A stretch of DNA of 64,000 bases from Mycobacteriales bacterium (GCA_030697205.1 JAUYQP010000041.1:1-64000), one strand, 5' to 3'; positions 42,501 to 50,149 are shown, numbered from the stretch's first letter. Notes: a model not told the origin generated them from the letters alone. Program-made: numbers and translations.

Positions 42501-42619
42501 AGCACCGTCACGGTCTTGCGGACCACGGCGGGCTCGAGCAGCGCGGTTCCGCAGGTGGCGCAGAACCGCGCCGCCTGCTGCGTGCTGCGACCCCCGCAGC
42601 GGCGGCAGCTCCCGCCCAT
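39506..42619 (-). CDS. Class III cyclase-domain protein with STAND ATPase and TPR repeats
   Basis: A 1037-residue signalling protein. It has an N-terminal zinc ribbon (CRRCGG...FCATCG, residues 5-23), a class III nucleotide cyclase domain (about 36-215), an AAA/STAND ATPase (Walker A GEAGLGKS 255-262; Walker B VIVLEDLHGAE) and a long helical TPR-like C-terminus. Cyclase metal residues Asp43 (FTDADG) and Asp87 (KYAGDAVMAVFG) and Arg164 are present. The transition-state Asn of the usual AVNxAAR motif is Val160, so catalysis may be weak or lost. The ATG begins MGGSCRRCGG. It is divergent from a Crp/Fnr gene, suggesting a cNMP pair. Confidence 0.9.
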   Translation of the reverse strand: MGGSCRRCGGRSTQQAARFCATCGTALLEPAVVRKTVTVLFTDADGLAILAERLDTEVVRRITTELHGALRVILEEHGGTLEKYAGDAVMAVFGVPVSREDDAQRAASAALAVADRLAPLLDQLSDRTGVRLALRTALNTGEVLTQPDSEQGLVLGDAVVVAARLQQQAGPGEVLLGPDTAQLLRSVVRTGEPRELVLRGRTAAVRAHPLLAVRQGHRRVRRTSLVGRSSERALLAATVERTVRGGTAHLVTVLGEAGLGKSRLVDDFLDEQAVAGVLTRRVRTRAYGARVRWSPLPQLLEGLPVDHLPADARSVLAALADEGTGLTVSEVSWALALQTRWLASQAPCVIVLEDLHGAEPEVLEVVQNVVRRLDDAPVVVLATARPTLRDACPAWGAGLRQSLSLCLPPMGAADARRHAVLLLAPATAPSEVVDLVLEAAGGNPLYLEQLVSVLIESGRLVREGQRWELHGDPRSLDLPPTVAALLAARLDRLPPAERHVLERGALLGKDFAMADVAGLVDTGLREDLDGLLDALVRRDLLLGAGTTRSFPSSLVREAAYAGLPRAERARLHEQVGRRLAAEPGRDELAGGHLEEAVRHLSEIGVDATALRDDAADLLGRAGRRALTGDARAAVSLLGRACALLPDDDVRRLLLVPDLARVRALTGDLAGAEEQLRDVLERARAGGHDTAVAHARIALMDLLRSTRPEGAVDLVPALVDEVVPVLRAAGDDHGLSLVHQLEAGALQYRVRWAAMQEPLDRALLHARRANDQRLRELAESLLVGSLFHGPTHAGEVRRRLQRMADEPGISRPHRASVQARLAGTLALQGEVPAALHTLDEVVEVFRSLGRDLSAAATAFMRGPVLLLADDPQGAAAVLEQSCEVLASMGDRAYRSTLLALLAEARWRCGDPDGAQAAVDACRRVGSEGDVISELRWRAVQSKLAARQGDAVRALCLADDAVRLAARTDEVTSQGDVLADRAETRALLGDLEGAQADLRDAIDRYERKGAVLAVRRLAPRVVVTDLPAQVAADAEPVPG

Positions 42620-42710
42620 GTCGAGGAGGGTACGACGGGACGCGCCGCCGGGGAAGCCCTTTGTCCCCGTTCGCCCCCCGCGGGCCTACGCTGATCCCGG
42701 GGAGGGTCAC

Positions 42711-43493
42711 GTGGCGCGAGGGATGGCACCTGAGGACGTCCTGGCCGCACTGCGGTCGGTCGAGCTGTTCGCGCGACTCGACGAGGCGGTCCTCGCACAG
42801 CTCGCGGCCGTCGTACGCCCCCGGTCCTTCGACCGTGGTCAGCTGCTGTTCGTCGAGGGCGACCCCGGCGACTCCCTGCTCGTGCTGGTCACCGGCTCGG
42901 TGACGGTCTTTCGGACTGCGCCCTCAGGGGAGCGGGCGGGTCTCGCCGTCCTCGAGCCCCCGGAGGTCCTCGGAGAGGTCTCGCTGCTCGACGGCGCCCC
43001 GCGCTCGGCCTCGGTCGAGGCAACAGCACCGACCCTCGCGCTGGCCCTGTCCCGACCCGAGTTCCTCGGGCTGCTCCGCTCGCAGCCGACCGTGCTCGAG
43101 CCGCTGCTGCACGCCCTCGGCATCATGGTGCGCCGGCTCACCGACCAGGCCGCCGACCACGTGTTCCTCGACCTCGCCGGTCGGGTCGCGAAGGCCCTGC
43201 TGCGGCTCGCCCCGCCTGCCCCGCACGGGCTACCACCCGTCGTCGCGATCACCCAGAGCCGTCTCGCGGAGATGAGCGGTGGCACCCGTCAGAGCGTCAA
43301 CCAGGTCCTCGGCGGCTTCAGCCAGCGCGGTCTGGTGCACCTCGAGGGGCGGCGCGTGCTGCTCACCGACGTGGCCGGCCTGCGCCGCCGCGCCCACCTC
43401 CCTCCGGAGGAGGTCAGCCCTCCCGGAGTGCGTCCCGCATCCCGGCCAGATCGAGGTCCGGGCGTGCCGGCCACTGCGGGTCGAGCTCGCTGA
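42711..43493 (+). CDS. Crp/Fnr-family regulator
   Basis: A 260-residue transcription factor. The cyclic-nucleotide-binding fold (about 15-130) has EGDPGDSLLVLVTGSVTVF and GEVSLLDGAPRSASVEA, the phosphate-binding cassette with Glu and Arg-Ser. The HTH is ITQSRLAEMSGGTRQSVNQVLGGFSQRGLVHLEGRRV. The GTG lies 5 nt after GGAGG, and a TACGCT -10 is about 20 nt upstream. It is divergent from the cyclase-domain gene. Its last 80 nt overlap the convergent ppk2 gene, and the final 30 residues are disordered. Confidence 0.9.
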   Translation: MARGMAPEDVLAALRSVELFARLDEAVLAQLAAVVRPRSFDRGQLLFVEGDPGDSLLVLVTGSVTVFRTAPSGERAGLAVLEPPEVLGEVSLLDGAPRSASVEATAPTLALALSRPEFLGLLRSQPTVLEPLLHALGIMVRRLTDQAADHVFLDLAGRVAKALLRLAPPAPHGLPPVVAITQSRLAEMSGGTRQSVNQVLGGFSQRGLVHLEGRRVLLTDVAGLRRRAHLPPEEVSPPGVRPASRPDRGPGVPATAGRAR

Positions 43494-44244
43494 GCGTCTC
43501 GTGCAGCAGGTGCGCGACCGCCCAGTCGCGGTACCACTTGCGGTCCGCCGGCACGACGTACCACGGTGCGACGTCGGTGCTGCAGCGCTCGAGCGCCGCC
43601 TGGTAGGCCTCGCGGTACTCCGCCCAGTGACCGCGCTCGGTGAGGTCTGCGGGGTTGACCTTCCAGTGCTTGGCCGGGTCGTCGAGACGGGCGAGCAGGC
43701 GCTCCCGCTGCTCGTCGTAGGACAGGTGCAGGAAGACCTTGAGCAGGGTCGTGCCCTGCGCGGCGAGCTCGGCCTCCCACGCGTTGATCCGGTCGTAGCG
43801 CGACTCCCACTCGTCGCGGGGCACGAGGTCGTGCACGCGTACGACGAGGACGTCCTCGTAGTGGCTGCGGTCGAAGACGGCGACGTTGCCGGGGGCGGGC
43901 AGCGCTCGCTCGATGCGCCAGAGGAAGTCGTGGGCCCGCTCCTCGTCCGTGGGCTTGCCGAACGACGTGACCCGCAGACCGGCAGGAGCGACGAGCCGGC
44001 CGATCGACTCGCTCGCCCCGCCCTTGCCCGAGGTGTCCATCCCCTGGAGGACCACCACGACCCGACGTGGGGAGCCGTGCTTGCCCTCGGCGAACAGCCG
44101 CTCCTGCAGGTCGCGACTCGGCTCGACGAGCGCCTCGACGTCGGCGGCCGCCGCCCTCTTGTCGCTCACGCCGGGGTGCGCGTCGCAGCCGGCCTCGGTG
44201 ACCGGTGTGCCGGGGACGAAGCGCAGCAGGTCGCGAGCGCTCAT
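43414..44244 (-). CDS. ppk2: Polyphosphate kinase 2 family protein
   Basis: A 276-residue kinase moving phosphate between polyphosphate and nucleotides. Walker A is GMDTSGKGG, Walker B is VAVFDRSHYEDVLVVRVH, and the lid (DDPAKHWKVNPADLTERGHWAEYREAYQAAL) is complete. Single-domain enzymes of this length often act as polyP:NMP or NDP phosphotransferases; the class cannot be fixed by eye. The ATG overlaps the lipoprotein stop (ATGA). It extends the phosphate theme of the window. Confidence 0.93.
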   Translation of the reverse strand: MSARDLLRFVPGTPVTEAGCDAHPGVSDKRAAAADVEALVEPSRDLQERLFAEGKHGSPRRVVVVLQGMDTSGKGGASESIGRLVAPAGLRVTSFGKPTDEERAHDFLWRIERALPAPGNVAVFDRSHYEDVLVVRVHDLVPRDEWESRYDRINAWEAELAAQGTTLLKVFLHLSYDEQRERLLARLDDPAKHWKVNPADLTERGHWAEYREAYQAALERCSTDVAPWYVVPADRKWYRDWAVAHLLHETLSELDPQWPARPDLDLAGMRDALREG

Positions 44245-45035
44245 CCGGCGAGCAGCTGGTCGAGCAGCGGGCTGTCCTTGGTGACCTCGGCGGCCGGCGG
44301 GGCCTCGACCTCGATCTCGAGCCCGAAGTCGTAGAACTCGAGGATGAGGTCGGCGTCGCCGGTCTCCCCGCCCTGGTCGATCGTGAGCTTCTGGGTGAAC
44401 GTGCGCATGCGGCCCTCGGAGTCGATGAGCGCGGTGAAGGGCACCGTCGTGTCCTTGAGCGCCGCGAGCGACTTCTCCAGCTGCGCCTTGGCCCCGCCCG
44501 TGGCTGCGGCCGCGGCCTTCTGGTAGTCGAAGACCCCGGTGTAGACCGTGCACTCAGCGCCCCGCGTCGTCTCGGTGCCCGTCTCCTTCAGCTCGCTGGA
44601 GGCCGAGGCCAGCTGGTCGAGCGCGCTGGTCGGGTCGGCACTCTGGCCGAACGCGCTGCTCGCGAGCTTGTCCAGCGGAGCGGCCAGCCAGCCGGCCTGC
44701 CCGGGGAGCTTGAGGTAGGCCTGGCCGTCGAGGACGCGCACCTCGATGTCACCGATGGAGGGGAAGGTGAAGACGAGCGAGCCCTTGCTGCCGTCGGCCG
44801 CGAAAGCGCCCTTGCCCCCGATGGTGATCTTCTGCCCCTCGGCCTCGACGTTGGTCGTGAGGACGAACCTCGACGTGCCCTCGGCCTGGGTCTTGGCCGC
44901 GACCTGGGAGAAGACCGTCGCCGGCGACAGCGAGTCGCTCGACGTGGTCGCCGTGTCACCGCAGCCGGTGAGCGCGAGGGCGAGCGCGGCGGTGGGAGCG
45001 AGGACGAGGCGGTGGAGTCGGCGCATGCGTCGCAT
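44241..45035 (-). CDS. LppX/LprG-like lipoprotein
   Basis: A 264-residue lipoprotein with lipobox ALTGC-G (Cys at about residue 25). The body alternates strands (SRFVLTTNVEAEGQKITIGGKGAFAA, VRVLDGQAYLKLPGQ) as in LolA-like LppX/LprA/F/G proteins that carry lipids in actinobacteria. The first ATG may be leaderless behind TAGTGC; a second ATG three codons later (45026) has GAGG upstream and is equally possible. It is translationally coupled to ppk2. Confidence 0.82.
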   Translation of the reverse strand: MRRMRRLHRLVLAPTAALALALTGCGDTATTSSDSLSPATVFSQVAAKTQAEGTSRFVLTTNVEAEGQKITIGGKGAFAADGSKGSLVFTFPSIGDIEVRVLDGQAYLKLPGQAGWLAAPLDKLASSAFGQSADPTSALDQLASASSELKETGTETTRGAECTVYTGVFDYQKAAAAATGGAKAQLEKSLAALKDTTVPFTALIDSEGRMRTFTQKLTIDQGGETGDADLILEFYDFGLEIEVEAPPAAEVTKDSPLLDQLLAG

Positions 45036-45042
45036 CCTCGCA

Positions 45043-45882
45043 CTATCCGGCGGCGAGGAGAACGACTCCGGTGAGGGCCAGCGAGACCCCGGCCCACTGC
45101 CTCGTGGCGAGCCGCTCGTGCAGCAGCACCACGGCGAGGCCCACCATCACGACGGGAGCCAGGGTCGCGAGGACGCTCACCACGCTGACCAGACCGCTCG
45201 TCGCCGCGACACCGTAGGCCGCGGTGCCGATGACCAGCAGCAGCCCGGGCACCGCGACCCAGGGCAGGTCACCGGCCGCGACCCAGCGCCGACCGTTGCG
45301 GGCCGTCAACCACCCGAGCGTGCTCGCGAGCAGGGCGACCCGGCTGGTCAGGACAGCCCAGCTGGTGCTGCCCTCGCTCGCCTCGGCGAAGGTCGTGAGG
45401 AACAGCCCGAAGGCCCCTGCCGACGCGACCGTGAGACCGAGGGTCGCGGGGCTCGCCTGCACACCAGCCCCACCCGCCGGCTTCGCCGCGGCCAGCACGA
45501 CACCGAGGACCGCCAGCGGGATCCCGACCAGCTGCAGCGCACTGGGCCGCTCCCCGGCCGCCAGCGCCACAAGGACGGGCACCATGCCGCCCGTCGCGCC
45601 CAGTGGGGCGACGACGCTCATCGGTCCCCGTGCCGCCGCCGTGAAGAACATTGCAATGGCCGCCGCGTTGGCGAGCCCCGCGACAACGGCGTACGCCGTG
45701 GCGCGGCCACCCGGGAACGCGTCCGCCTGCAGGCCGACCAGCACCGCACCCCCGGCCACGCCGACGACCTGGCCGACTACGAGCACCGGACCGAGCGTGT
45801 GCACCAGCGACAGCCGCGGACCGAGGAAGTTCGCGACGCCGTACGACACCGCGGTGAGCAGAGCGAGCAGGACCGCGGTCAT
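45043..45882 (-). CDS. EamA/DMT-family transporter
   Basis: A 279-residue membrane protein with ten hydrophobic segments in two repeats (VSYGVANFLGPRLS... and GLFLTTFAEASEGST...), the EamA arrangement. The second half ends with LAPVVMVGLAVVLLHERL, a common family pattern. Its substrate is unknown; many members export amino acids or metabolites. The gene is 7 nt upstream of the lipoprotein gene and may share its transcript. Confidence 0.88.
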   Translation of the reverse strand: MTAVLLALLTAVSYGVANFLGPRLSLVHTLGPVLVVGQVVGVAGGAVLVGLQADAFPGGRATAYAVVAGLANAAAIAMFFTAAARGPMSVVAPLGATGGMVPVLVALAAGERPSALQLVGIPLAVLGVVLAAAKPAGGAGVQASPATLGLTVASAGAFGLFLTTFAEASEGSTSWAVLTSRVALLASTLGWLTARNGRRWVAAGDLPWVAVPGLLLVIGTAAYGVAATSGLVSVVSVLATLAPVVMVGLAVVLLHERLATRQWAGVSLALTGVVLLAAG

Positions 45883-46063
45883 GCACGCCAGTCAACGCCA
45901 CGCCTCGCTGCTCAGCCCTGCAGCACCCTCGACAAGCGCGCCAGACCCTGTACCCGTGCCTGCGCGGCGAGCTGCTCGTGCACGGCTTGCCGCCAGTGAC
46001 CTCCGCGCTCGGTCGTCTGCCGTCGGTGGCAGTTGGCGCAGGGTCCGACACAACTGGCCGAGG

Positions 46064-46136
46064 TGGGCCGCCTGGGACTCGAACCCAGAACGAACGGGGT
46101 AAAAGCCCGCGACTCTGCCAATTGAGCTAGCGACCC
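46064..46136 (-). tRNA. tRNA-Lys (anticodon UUU)
   Basis: The minus strand folds as a complete cloverleaf of 73 nt: acceptor GGGTCGC with GCGGCCC (one G-U), D-arm GCTC...GAGT, anticodon stem GCGGG/CCCGT with loop CTTTTAC (anticodon TTT), and T-arm CTGGG TTCGAGT CCCAG. CCA is not encoded. Confidence 0.92.
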
Positions 46137-46274
46137 TCGTGACAGGGTATCGCCGCGTGTCCCTCGCCCAGGGCTCACCTGTCGGGGTATCGGACAACCG
46201 CGCCAGGTTCTGTGCGCCACCACGTTCTCGACAGCCCCTGAGGCAACGCCTGAGAGCACCCGCCGGGGTTCCGC

Positions 46275-46280
46275 TATGCT
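46275..46280 (+). promoter_or_regulatory. Probable -10 of the tRNA-Glu/Asp/Phe operon
   Basis: TATGCT at 46275-46280 is a good -10 hexamer about 50 nt before tRNA-Glu. The -35 region (near 46250) is weak. Three tRNAs on the same strand follow and probably share this promoter. Confidence 0.5.
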
Positions 46281-46331
46281 TTCCCGGTCCCTGACGGTCA
46301 GACGGCGGAGACGCCCTGCTCCGGCGGGTCC

Positions 46332-46404
46332 GTCCCCATCGTCTAGCGGCCCAGGACTCCACCCTTTCAAGGTGGCTACGCGGGTTCGAATCCCGTTGGG
46401 GGCA
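46332..46404 (+). tRNA. tRNA-Glu (anticodon UUC)
   Basis: A 73-nt cloverleaf: acceptor GTCCCCA/TGGGGGC, anticodon stem CCACC/GGTGG with loop CTTTCAA (anticodon TTC), and T-arm GCGGG TTCGAAT CCCGT. CCA is not encoded. Confidence 0.94.
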
Positions 46405-46445
46405 CGGTTCCACCAGCACATTGCAAGAAGGCCTGGAAGTCCTCA

Positions 46446-46522
46446 GGCCCCGTAGCGCAGTTGGTTAGCGCGCCGCCCTGTCACGGCGGAGGTCGCGGGT
46501 TCGAGTCCCGTCGGGGTCGCCA
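46446..46522 (+). tRNA. tRNA-Asp (anticodon GUC)
   Basis: Acceptor GGCCCCG pairs with CGGGGTC, the anticodon stem CCGCC/GGCGG holds loop CTGTCAC (anticodon GTC), and the T-arm is GCGGG TTCGAGT CCCGT. The discriminator is G. CCA is encoded at 46520-46522, unlike the neighbouring tRNAs. Confidence 0.94.
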
Positions 46523-46574
46523 CAGCACCACACACGGCACGACACAAGAAGCGACACAAGAGCAGCACCAGCCC

Positions 46575-46647
46575 GGTCAGGTAGCTCAGCTGGTAGAGCA
46601 CACGCCTGAAAAGCGTGGGGTCGGCGGTTCGATCCCGTCCCTGACCA
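46575..46647 (+). tRNA. tRNA-Phe (anticodon GAA)
   Basis: Acceptor GGTCAGG pairs with CCTGACC, the anticodon stem CACGC/GCGTG holds loop CTGAAAA (anticodon GAA), and the T-loop is TTCGATC. Length is 73 nt, without an encoded CCA. Confidence 0.94.
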
Positions 46648-46671
46648 CAACCACACAGCACGCGCACCGCA

Positions 46672-46700
46672 AGAGCCGCCCCGAGCCATGGGGCGGCTCT
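46672..46700 (+). terminator. Terminator after the tRNA operon
   Basis: AGAGCCGCCCC (46672-46682) and GGGGCGGCTCT (46690-46700) form a perfect 11-bp stem with a 7-nt loop, 24 nt after tRNA-Phe, followed by CGTCGT. Confidence 0.8.
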
Positions 46701-46869
46701 CGTCGTACCTGCCCCAGGACGCCGAACGGCGCTCCACCTCGGGGGGATGAGGTGAAGCGCCGTTGGGGTCCCGCGCGCGCAGCGCCCTCTGGGGGTGGGC
46801 GAGGTGCCGCGCCTTCGGGAGGCTCAGGATCCGGACAGGGGGACCGGACCCGGAGGTCGAGGGGTGGGG

Positions 46870-47079
46870 CTACTGACCAGCGGGGCGCGGCTGCGGGATG
46901 CCCGCGAGCAGGGCACGCACCTCGGCCTCGCGGTAGCGGCGGTGGCCACCGAGGGTGCGGATCGAGGTGAGCTTGCCGCTCTTGGCCCAACGGGTGACGG
47001 TCTTGGGGTCGACACGGAACATCGTGGCGACCTCGGCCGGGGTCAGCAGGGCCTCAGCGTCGGGGGTACGGGTGCTCAT
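46870..47079 (-). CDS. bldC: BldC-family developmental/transcriptional regulator
   Basis: A 69-residue MerR-like winged-helix protein: LTPAEVATMFRVDPKTVTRWAKSGKLTSIRTLGGHRRYREAEVRALL, almost the whole length being the HTH domain. Length and sequence match Streptomyces BldC (68 residues), which binds direct repeats head to tail and controls entry into development. The ATG at 47079 has AGAGGAC upstream. The nearby Leu/Val dehydrogenase, DUF3073 and purM/purF genes are its usual neighbours, supporting orthology. Confidence 0.92.
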   Translation of the reverse strand: MSTRTPDAEALLTPAEVATMFRVDPKTVTRWAKSGKLTSIRTLGGHRRYREAEVRALLAGIPQPRPAGQ

Positions 47080-47173
47080 GTCGGGGGTCCTCTCGCGTCG
47101 CGTCCGTCGTGGCCGCTGAGTAGAGAGTGCGCGATGTCCGCTTTGCTCGCTATGGCCCATCGGGACCATCTTG

Positions 47174-47193
47174 TGACTAGTGGAATGACTAGT
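47174..47193. repeat. TGACTAGT direct repeats upstream of bldC
   Basis: TGACTAGT occurs at 47174-47181 and again at 47186-47193 with a 12-nt period. The units contain the palindrome ACTAGT, and the tract is AT-richer than its surroundings. It lies about 95-115 nt before the bldC start and abuts the stop codon of the upstream gene. Confidence 0.45.
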
Positions 47194-48038
47194 CAGTTGG
47201 CCGTCTCGACGGCCTGTAGGGCCTTCATCCGTGCCGTGACCCGGGAGTACGCCGCTGCCGCCCGTTCGGGGTGCCCAGCCGTGAGGGCGGCCAGCGCGTC
47301 GGTCACGTCACGGGCCGACTCGTCCTGCTGGAGCTCGGCGTCGTCGAGCAGGTGCACCAGGCCGCCGTAGTCGAGCTCGACGACCGAGCGCGGGTGGAAC
47401 TCCTCGAGCCAGCGGGCGAGGTCCTCCACGCCCTGCGTCACGGCGCCGTCGTCGACGGTGCGACGCAGGACGGCGAGCGCCCGGGCCGTGCGGCGACGGG
47501 CTCGCGACATCGCGGTGCGGTAGACCAGCTCGCGGCCGGTGCGGACCGCGCCCTCGCCGAGCGAGACGGTCCGCTCGTCGGCCTCGACGAGGACGAACCA
47601 CCGCAGCGGCACCTGCCAGGTGCAGGTGAGGACGTGGCTCTTGGCGTCGGGCTGCGCGGTGCGCCACTCCTCCACGGCAAGCTCGGCCTGGTCGGCGACG
47701 GCCCGGGGGACGAAGGCGTCGGCGAGCTCCTCGGGCAGCCCCTCGCGGAAGTCGACGAGCGCCTCCCACGACCGCTCGCGGACCCGCCACGGGCAGACCA
47801 GCATGACCCCGTCGAGCTCCAGGACCCACGCGCTGTCGGGGGCGTCGGGGATGCAGCGCGGCACCACGGCGGCCACCGCACGGACTCCGGCCTCGTGCTC
47901 GAGCAGGGCGCTCTCGGCCCGGCTGCGGGCCTCGCCCGACGCCGCGAGCCGCTGCCAGCGCTCGCGCTCCTCACCGTCGAACGCAGCCAGCGGCTCGTAG
48001 ACGCGCAGGCTGGCCGTGAACACGGAAGCGATCCTCAC
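47193..48038 (-). CDS. Conserved actinobacterial protein of unknown function
   Basis: A 281-residue soluble protein without a signal peptide or membrane segment. It has an Arg/Glu-rich first third, a central beta-rich part (HVLTCTWQVPLRWFVLVEADERTV) and a C-terminal helical part (AVTQGVEDLARWLEEFHPRSVVELDYGGLVHLLDD). It lies immediately upstream of bldC on the same strand. I do not recognise a named domain. Its position suggests a conserved genomic partner of bldC rather than an accessory gene. Confidence 0.8.
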   Translation of the reverse strand: MRIASVFTASLRVYEPLAAFDGEERERWQRLAASGEARSRAESALLEHEAGVRAVAAVVPRCIPDAPDSAWVLELDGVMLVCPWRVRERSWEALVDFREGLPEELADAFVPRAVADQAELAVEEWRTAQPDAKSHVLTCTWQVPLRWFVLVEADERTVSLGEGAVRTGRELVYRTAMSRARRRTARALAVLRRTVDDGAVTQGVEDLARWLEEFHPRSVVELDYGGLVHLLDDAELQQDESARDVTDALAALTAGHPERAAAAYSRVTARMKALQAVETAN

Positions 48039-48141
48039 ACACCTGCACCGCGACTAGCCTGGTGAGCGCGGGGCACACCTCCCCCGCACCGACCGACGGG
48101 CCTCACGAGGGCGCGCCACCACCATCCTCAGGAGCCCCGAC

Positions 48142-49227
48142 ATGGGCGTGTTCGACCGCACCGACCACCTCAAGGACGCAGGTCACGAGCAGGTGGTCTT
48201 CTGCCAGGACCGCGCGAGCGGCCTGAAGGCGATCATCGCGATCTACTCCACTGCGCTGGGCCCGGCCCTCGGTGGGACCCGCTTCTACCCCTACGCCTCC
48301 GAGGACGCCGCGCTCGACGACGTGCTCAAGCTGTCGAAGGCGATGGCCTACAAGGCCGCCTGCGCCGGGCTCGACCTCGGCGGCGGCAAGGCGGTCATCC
48401 TCGGTGACCCGAGCCGCGACAAGACCGAGGCGCTGCTGCGCGCCTTCGGCCGCTTCGTCGAGTCCCTCGGTGGCCGCTACTACACGGCCTGCGACGTCGG
48501 CACCTACGTGCGGGACATGGACGTCGTCGCGCGCGAGACCCGCTTCGCGACCGGCCGCTCCCCCGAGCAGGGCGGCGCCGGCGACAGCGCGGTCCTCACC
48601 GCCTTCGGTGTCTTCCAGGCGATGCGCGCGGCCGCCGAGCACACCTGGGGCGCGCCGACCCTGCACGGCCGTCGGGTCGCGGTCGAGGGCGTCGGCAAGG
48701 TCGGGTTCCACCTCGTCGAGCACCTGCTCGCCGACGGCGCCCGCGTCGTCGTCTCCGACGTCAGCGAGGCCGCGCTCGAGCGCGCCCAGGCGCTGTCCCC
48801 CGACATCGAGGTCGCCGCCGTGGACGCGCTGCCGACGCTCGACGTCGACGTCTACGCGCCCTGCGCCCTCGGCTCCTCGGTGACCGACGAGCTCGTGCCC
48901 GCCCTGCAGGCCCGGGTCGTCTGCGGTGCGGCCAACAACCAGCTCGCCCACCCCGGCATCGAGAAGGCGCTGGCCGACCGCGGGGTGCTCTACGCCCCGG
49001 ACTACGTCGCCAACGCCGGCGGTGTCGTGCAGGTCGGCGACGAGGCGCTGCACGCGGTCTTCGACTTCGACCGGGCCAAGGCCGGGGCGGCCCGGATCTA
49101 CGACACGACGCTCGAGGTCTTCCGCCTCGCCGACGCCGACGGCGTCCCGCCGGCGGTCGCGGCGGACCGGCTCGCGGAGCGCCGGATGGCCGACGTCGGC
49201 CGGCTGCGCTCGGTCCTGCTGCCCTGA
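48142..49227 (+). CDS. vdh: Leucine/valine dehydrogenase (Glu/Leu/Phe/Val dehydrogenase family)
   Basis: A 361-residue NAD-dependent enzyme that oxidatively deaminates branched-chain amino acids. The substrate domain has [36 protein letters not shown] (catalytic Lys region) and [13 protein letters not shown]. The Rossmann domain has [17 protein letters not shown] and [10 protein letters not shown]. The ATG follows CAGGAGC. A TAGCCT hexamer (48055-48060) may be the -10. The orthologue in Streptomyces is also next to bldC and is the valine dehydrogenase; valine versus leucine preference cannot be settled here. Confidence 0.93.
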   Translation: MGVFDRTDHLKDAGHEQVVFCQDRASGLKAIIAIYSTALGPALGGTRFYPYASEDAALDDVLKLSKAMAYKAACAGLDLGGGKAVILGDPSRDKTEALLRAFGRFVESLGGRYYTACDVGTYVRDMDVVARETRFATGRSPEQGGAGDSAVLTAFGVFQAMRAAAEHTWGAPTLHGRRVAVEGVGKVGFHLVEHLLADGARVVVSDVSEAALERAQALSPDIEVAAVDALPTLDVDVYAPCALGSSVTDELVPALQARVVCGAANNQLAHPGIEKALADRGVLYAPDYVANAGGVVQVGDEALHAVFDFDRAKAGAARIYDTTLEVFRLADADGVPPAVAADRLAERRMADVGRLRSVLLP

Positions 49228-49255
49228 CGGGCGCGACCCCAGACACGGGACGAGT

Positions 49256-49279
49256 CCGGCACTCCCCCCGGAGTGCCGG
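49256..49279. terminator. Bidirectional terminator hairpin
   Basis: CCGGCACTCC (49256-49265) and GGAGTGCCGG (49270-49279) pair perfectly over 10 bp around CCCC, between the dehydrogenase and the convergent secreted-protein array. Confidence 0.8.
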
Positions 49280-49301
49280 CCTCGAGACCGTGTGCGTCGA
49301 C

Positions 49302-49742
49302 CTACTTGTAGGTGAAGGTGTACTTGCCGGCGGCCGTCGGGCCACCGATGCCGTTCTGCGCGACGATCTGCAGCGCCGTCTTCTTCTTGAGCTTGATCTG
49401 CACGACCTCGGTGGTCGCCTCGATGAAGCCCGTCGAGGAGCCGATGACGCTTCCGCTCGCGTCGAGCACGCAGAGGTCCCAGTCACCCTGGAAGCCGGTG
49501 AGCTCCACCTTCAGCGTGCCGGCCGCAGGCGCCGTGAACGGCTCGACGAACTCGCCACCCGGCACGTCCTGGGTGCAGGCACCGGTCACGTTGGGCGTCG
49601 GGTCGGGGGTGGCGGTCGCCGAGAAGGTCTTGGTGATCGGAGCGGGCTTCTTCGGCGCGGCGAAGGACGGTGCTGCCGCGACGCCGAGGGCGACGGCCGG
49701 GACGAACACGAGGGCGAGACGACGGTTCATGTGGAGGCTCAC
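49302..49742 (-). CDS. Small secreted beta-sandwich protein, array member 4
   Basis: A 146-residue precursor with a signal peptide ending at SFA-APKK. The mature domain (about 115 residues) follows the plan of its three neighbours: KTFSATATPDPTP, a Cys, FTAPAAGTLKVELTGFQGDWDLCVLD, a KLKKKT strand and a YTFTYK end. The pattern resembles a pre-peptidase C-terminal (PPC) jelly roll. GTG 49742 overlaps the upstream stop (GTGA); ATG 49730 is the alternative. Its function is unknown. Confidence 0.8.
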   Translation of the reverse strand: MSLHMNRRLALVFVPAVALGVAAAPSFAAPKKPAPITKTFSATATPDPTPNVTGACTQDVPGGEFVEPFTAPAAGTLKVELTGFQGDWDLCVLDASGSVIGSSTGFIEATTEVVQIKLKKKTALQIVAQNGIGGPTAAGKYTFTYK

Positions 49743-50149
49743 TTGGCGTAGGTGAAGGTGTAGGACATGGCGGCGTCGCCGACGGCGCCGACGTTGCAGG
49801 CGGTGATGAGGATCTTCTGGCCCTTGGTCATCTTCAGCGTGAGCGAGGCCACGCTGTTGGCGAGGGTGAAGTCCTTGGCCAGCTCGTCACGCTCGGGCGA
49901 CCACAGGTAGAGGTCCCAGTCGAGGTCACCGCCGACCATCTTCACGACGAGCTTGCCGGCCGCCGGGGCGGTGAAAGGCTCGTCGTGGACGCTCATCGGG
50001 ATCGTCCCGTCACAGCCGAAGGTGACGTCCGGGACCGGCGCCGTGGCGGTGTAGGACTTCTTGACCTGCTTGGGAGCGGCGATCGACGGCGCGGCCGCGA
50101 GCCCGACGAGGGCGAGCGGGGCGACGAGCAGGGCGGTACGACGGAGCAT
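49739..50149 (-). CDS. Small secreted beta-sandwich protein, array member 3
   Basis: A 136-residue precursor (signal peptide to SIA-APKQ). The mature part has KKSYTATAPVPDVTFGC, EPFTAPAAGKLVVKMVGGDLDWDLYLW, LTLKMTKGQKILITACN and a YTFTYAK end. The region just before the ATG (GAGAGGCCAGCC) is identical to that of array member 2, so the duplication included the ribosome-binding site. It is coupled to member 4 by a 4-nt overlap. Confidence 0.8.
   Translation of the reverse strand: MLRRTALLVAPLALVGLAAAPSIAAPKQVKKSYTATAPVPDVTFGCDGTIPMSVHDEPFTAPAAGKLVVKMVGGDLDWDLYLWSPERDELAKDFTLANSVASLTLKMTKGQKILITACNVGAVGDAAMSYTFTYAK

Noticed and set aside
39206-42694. Open frame of 1162 codons on the plus strand
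   Set aside because: It is antisense to the cyclase/STAND gene and overlaps tetR in another frame; no domains.
46064-46647. tRNA cluster as an integration site of a mobile element
   Set aside because: No integrase, no duplicated tRNA end and no foreign gene block lies beside it; flanking genes are core.
46461-46970. Open frames over the tRNA cluster on both strands
   Set aside because: They run through tRNA-Asp and tRNA-Phe and the terminator, so they are not credible genes.
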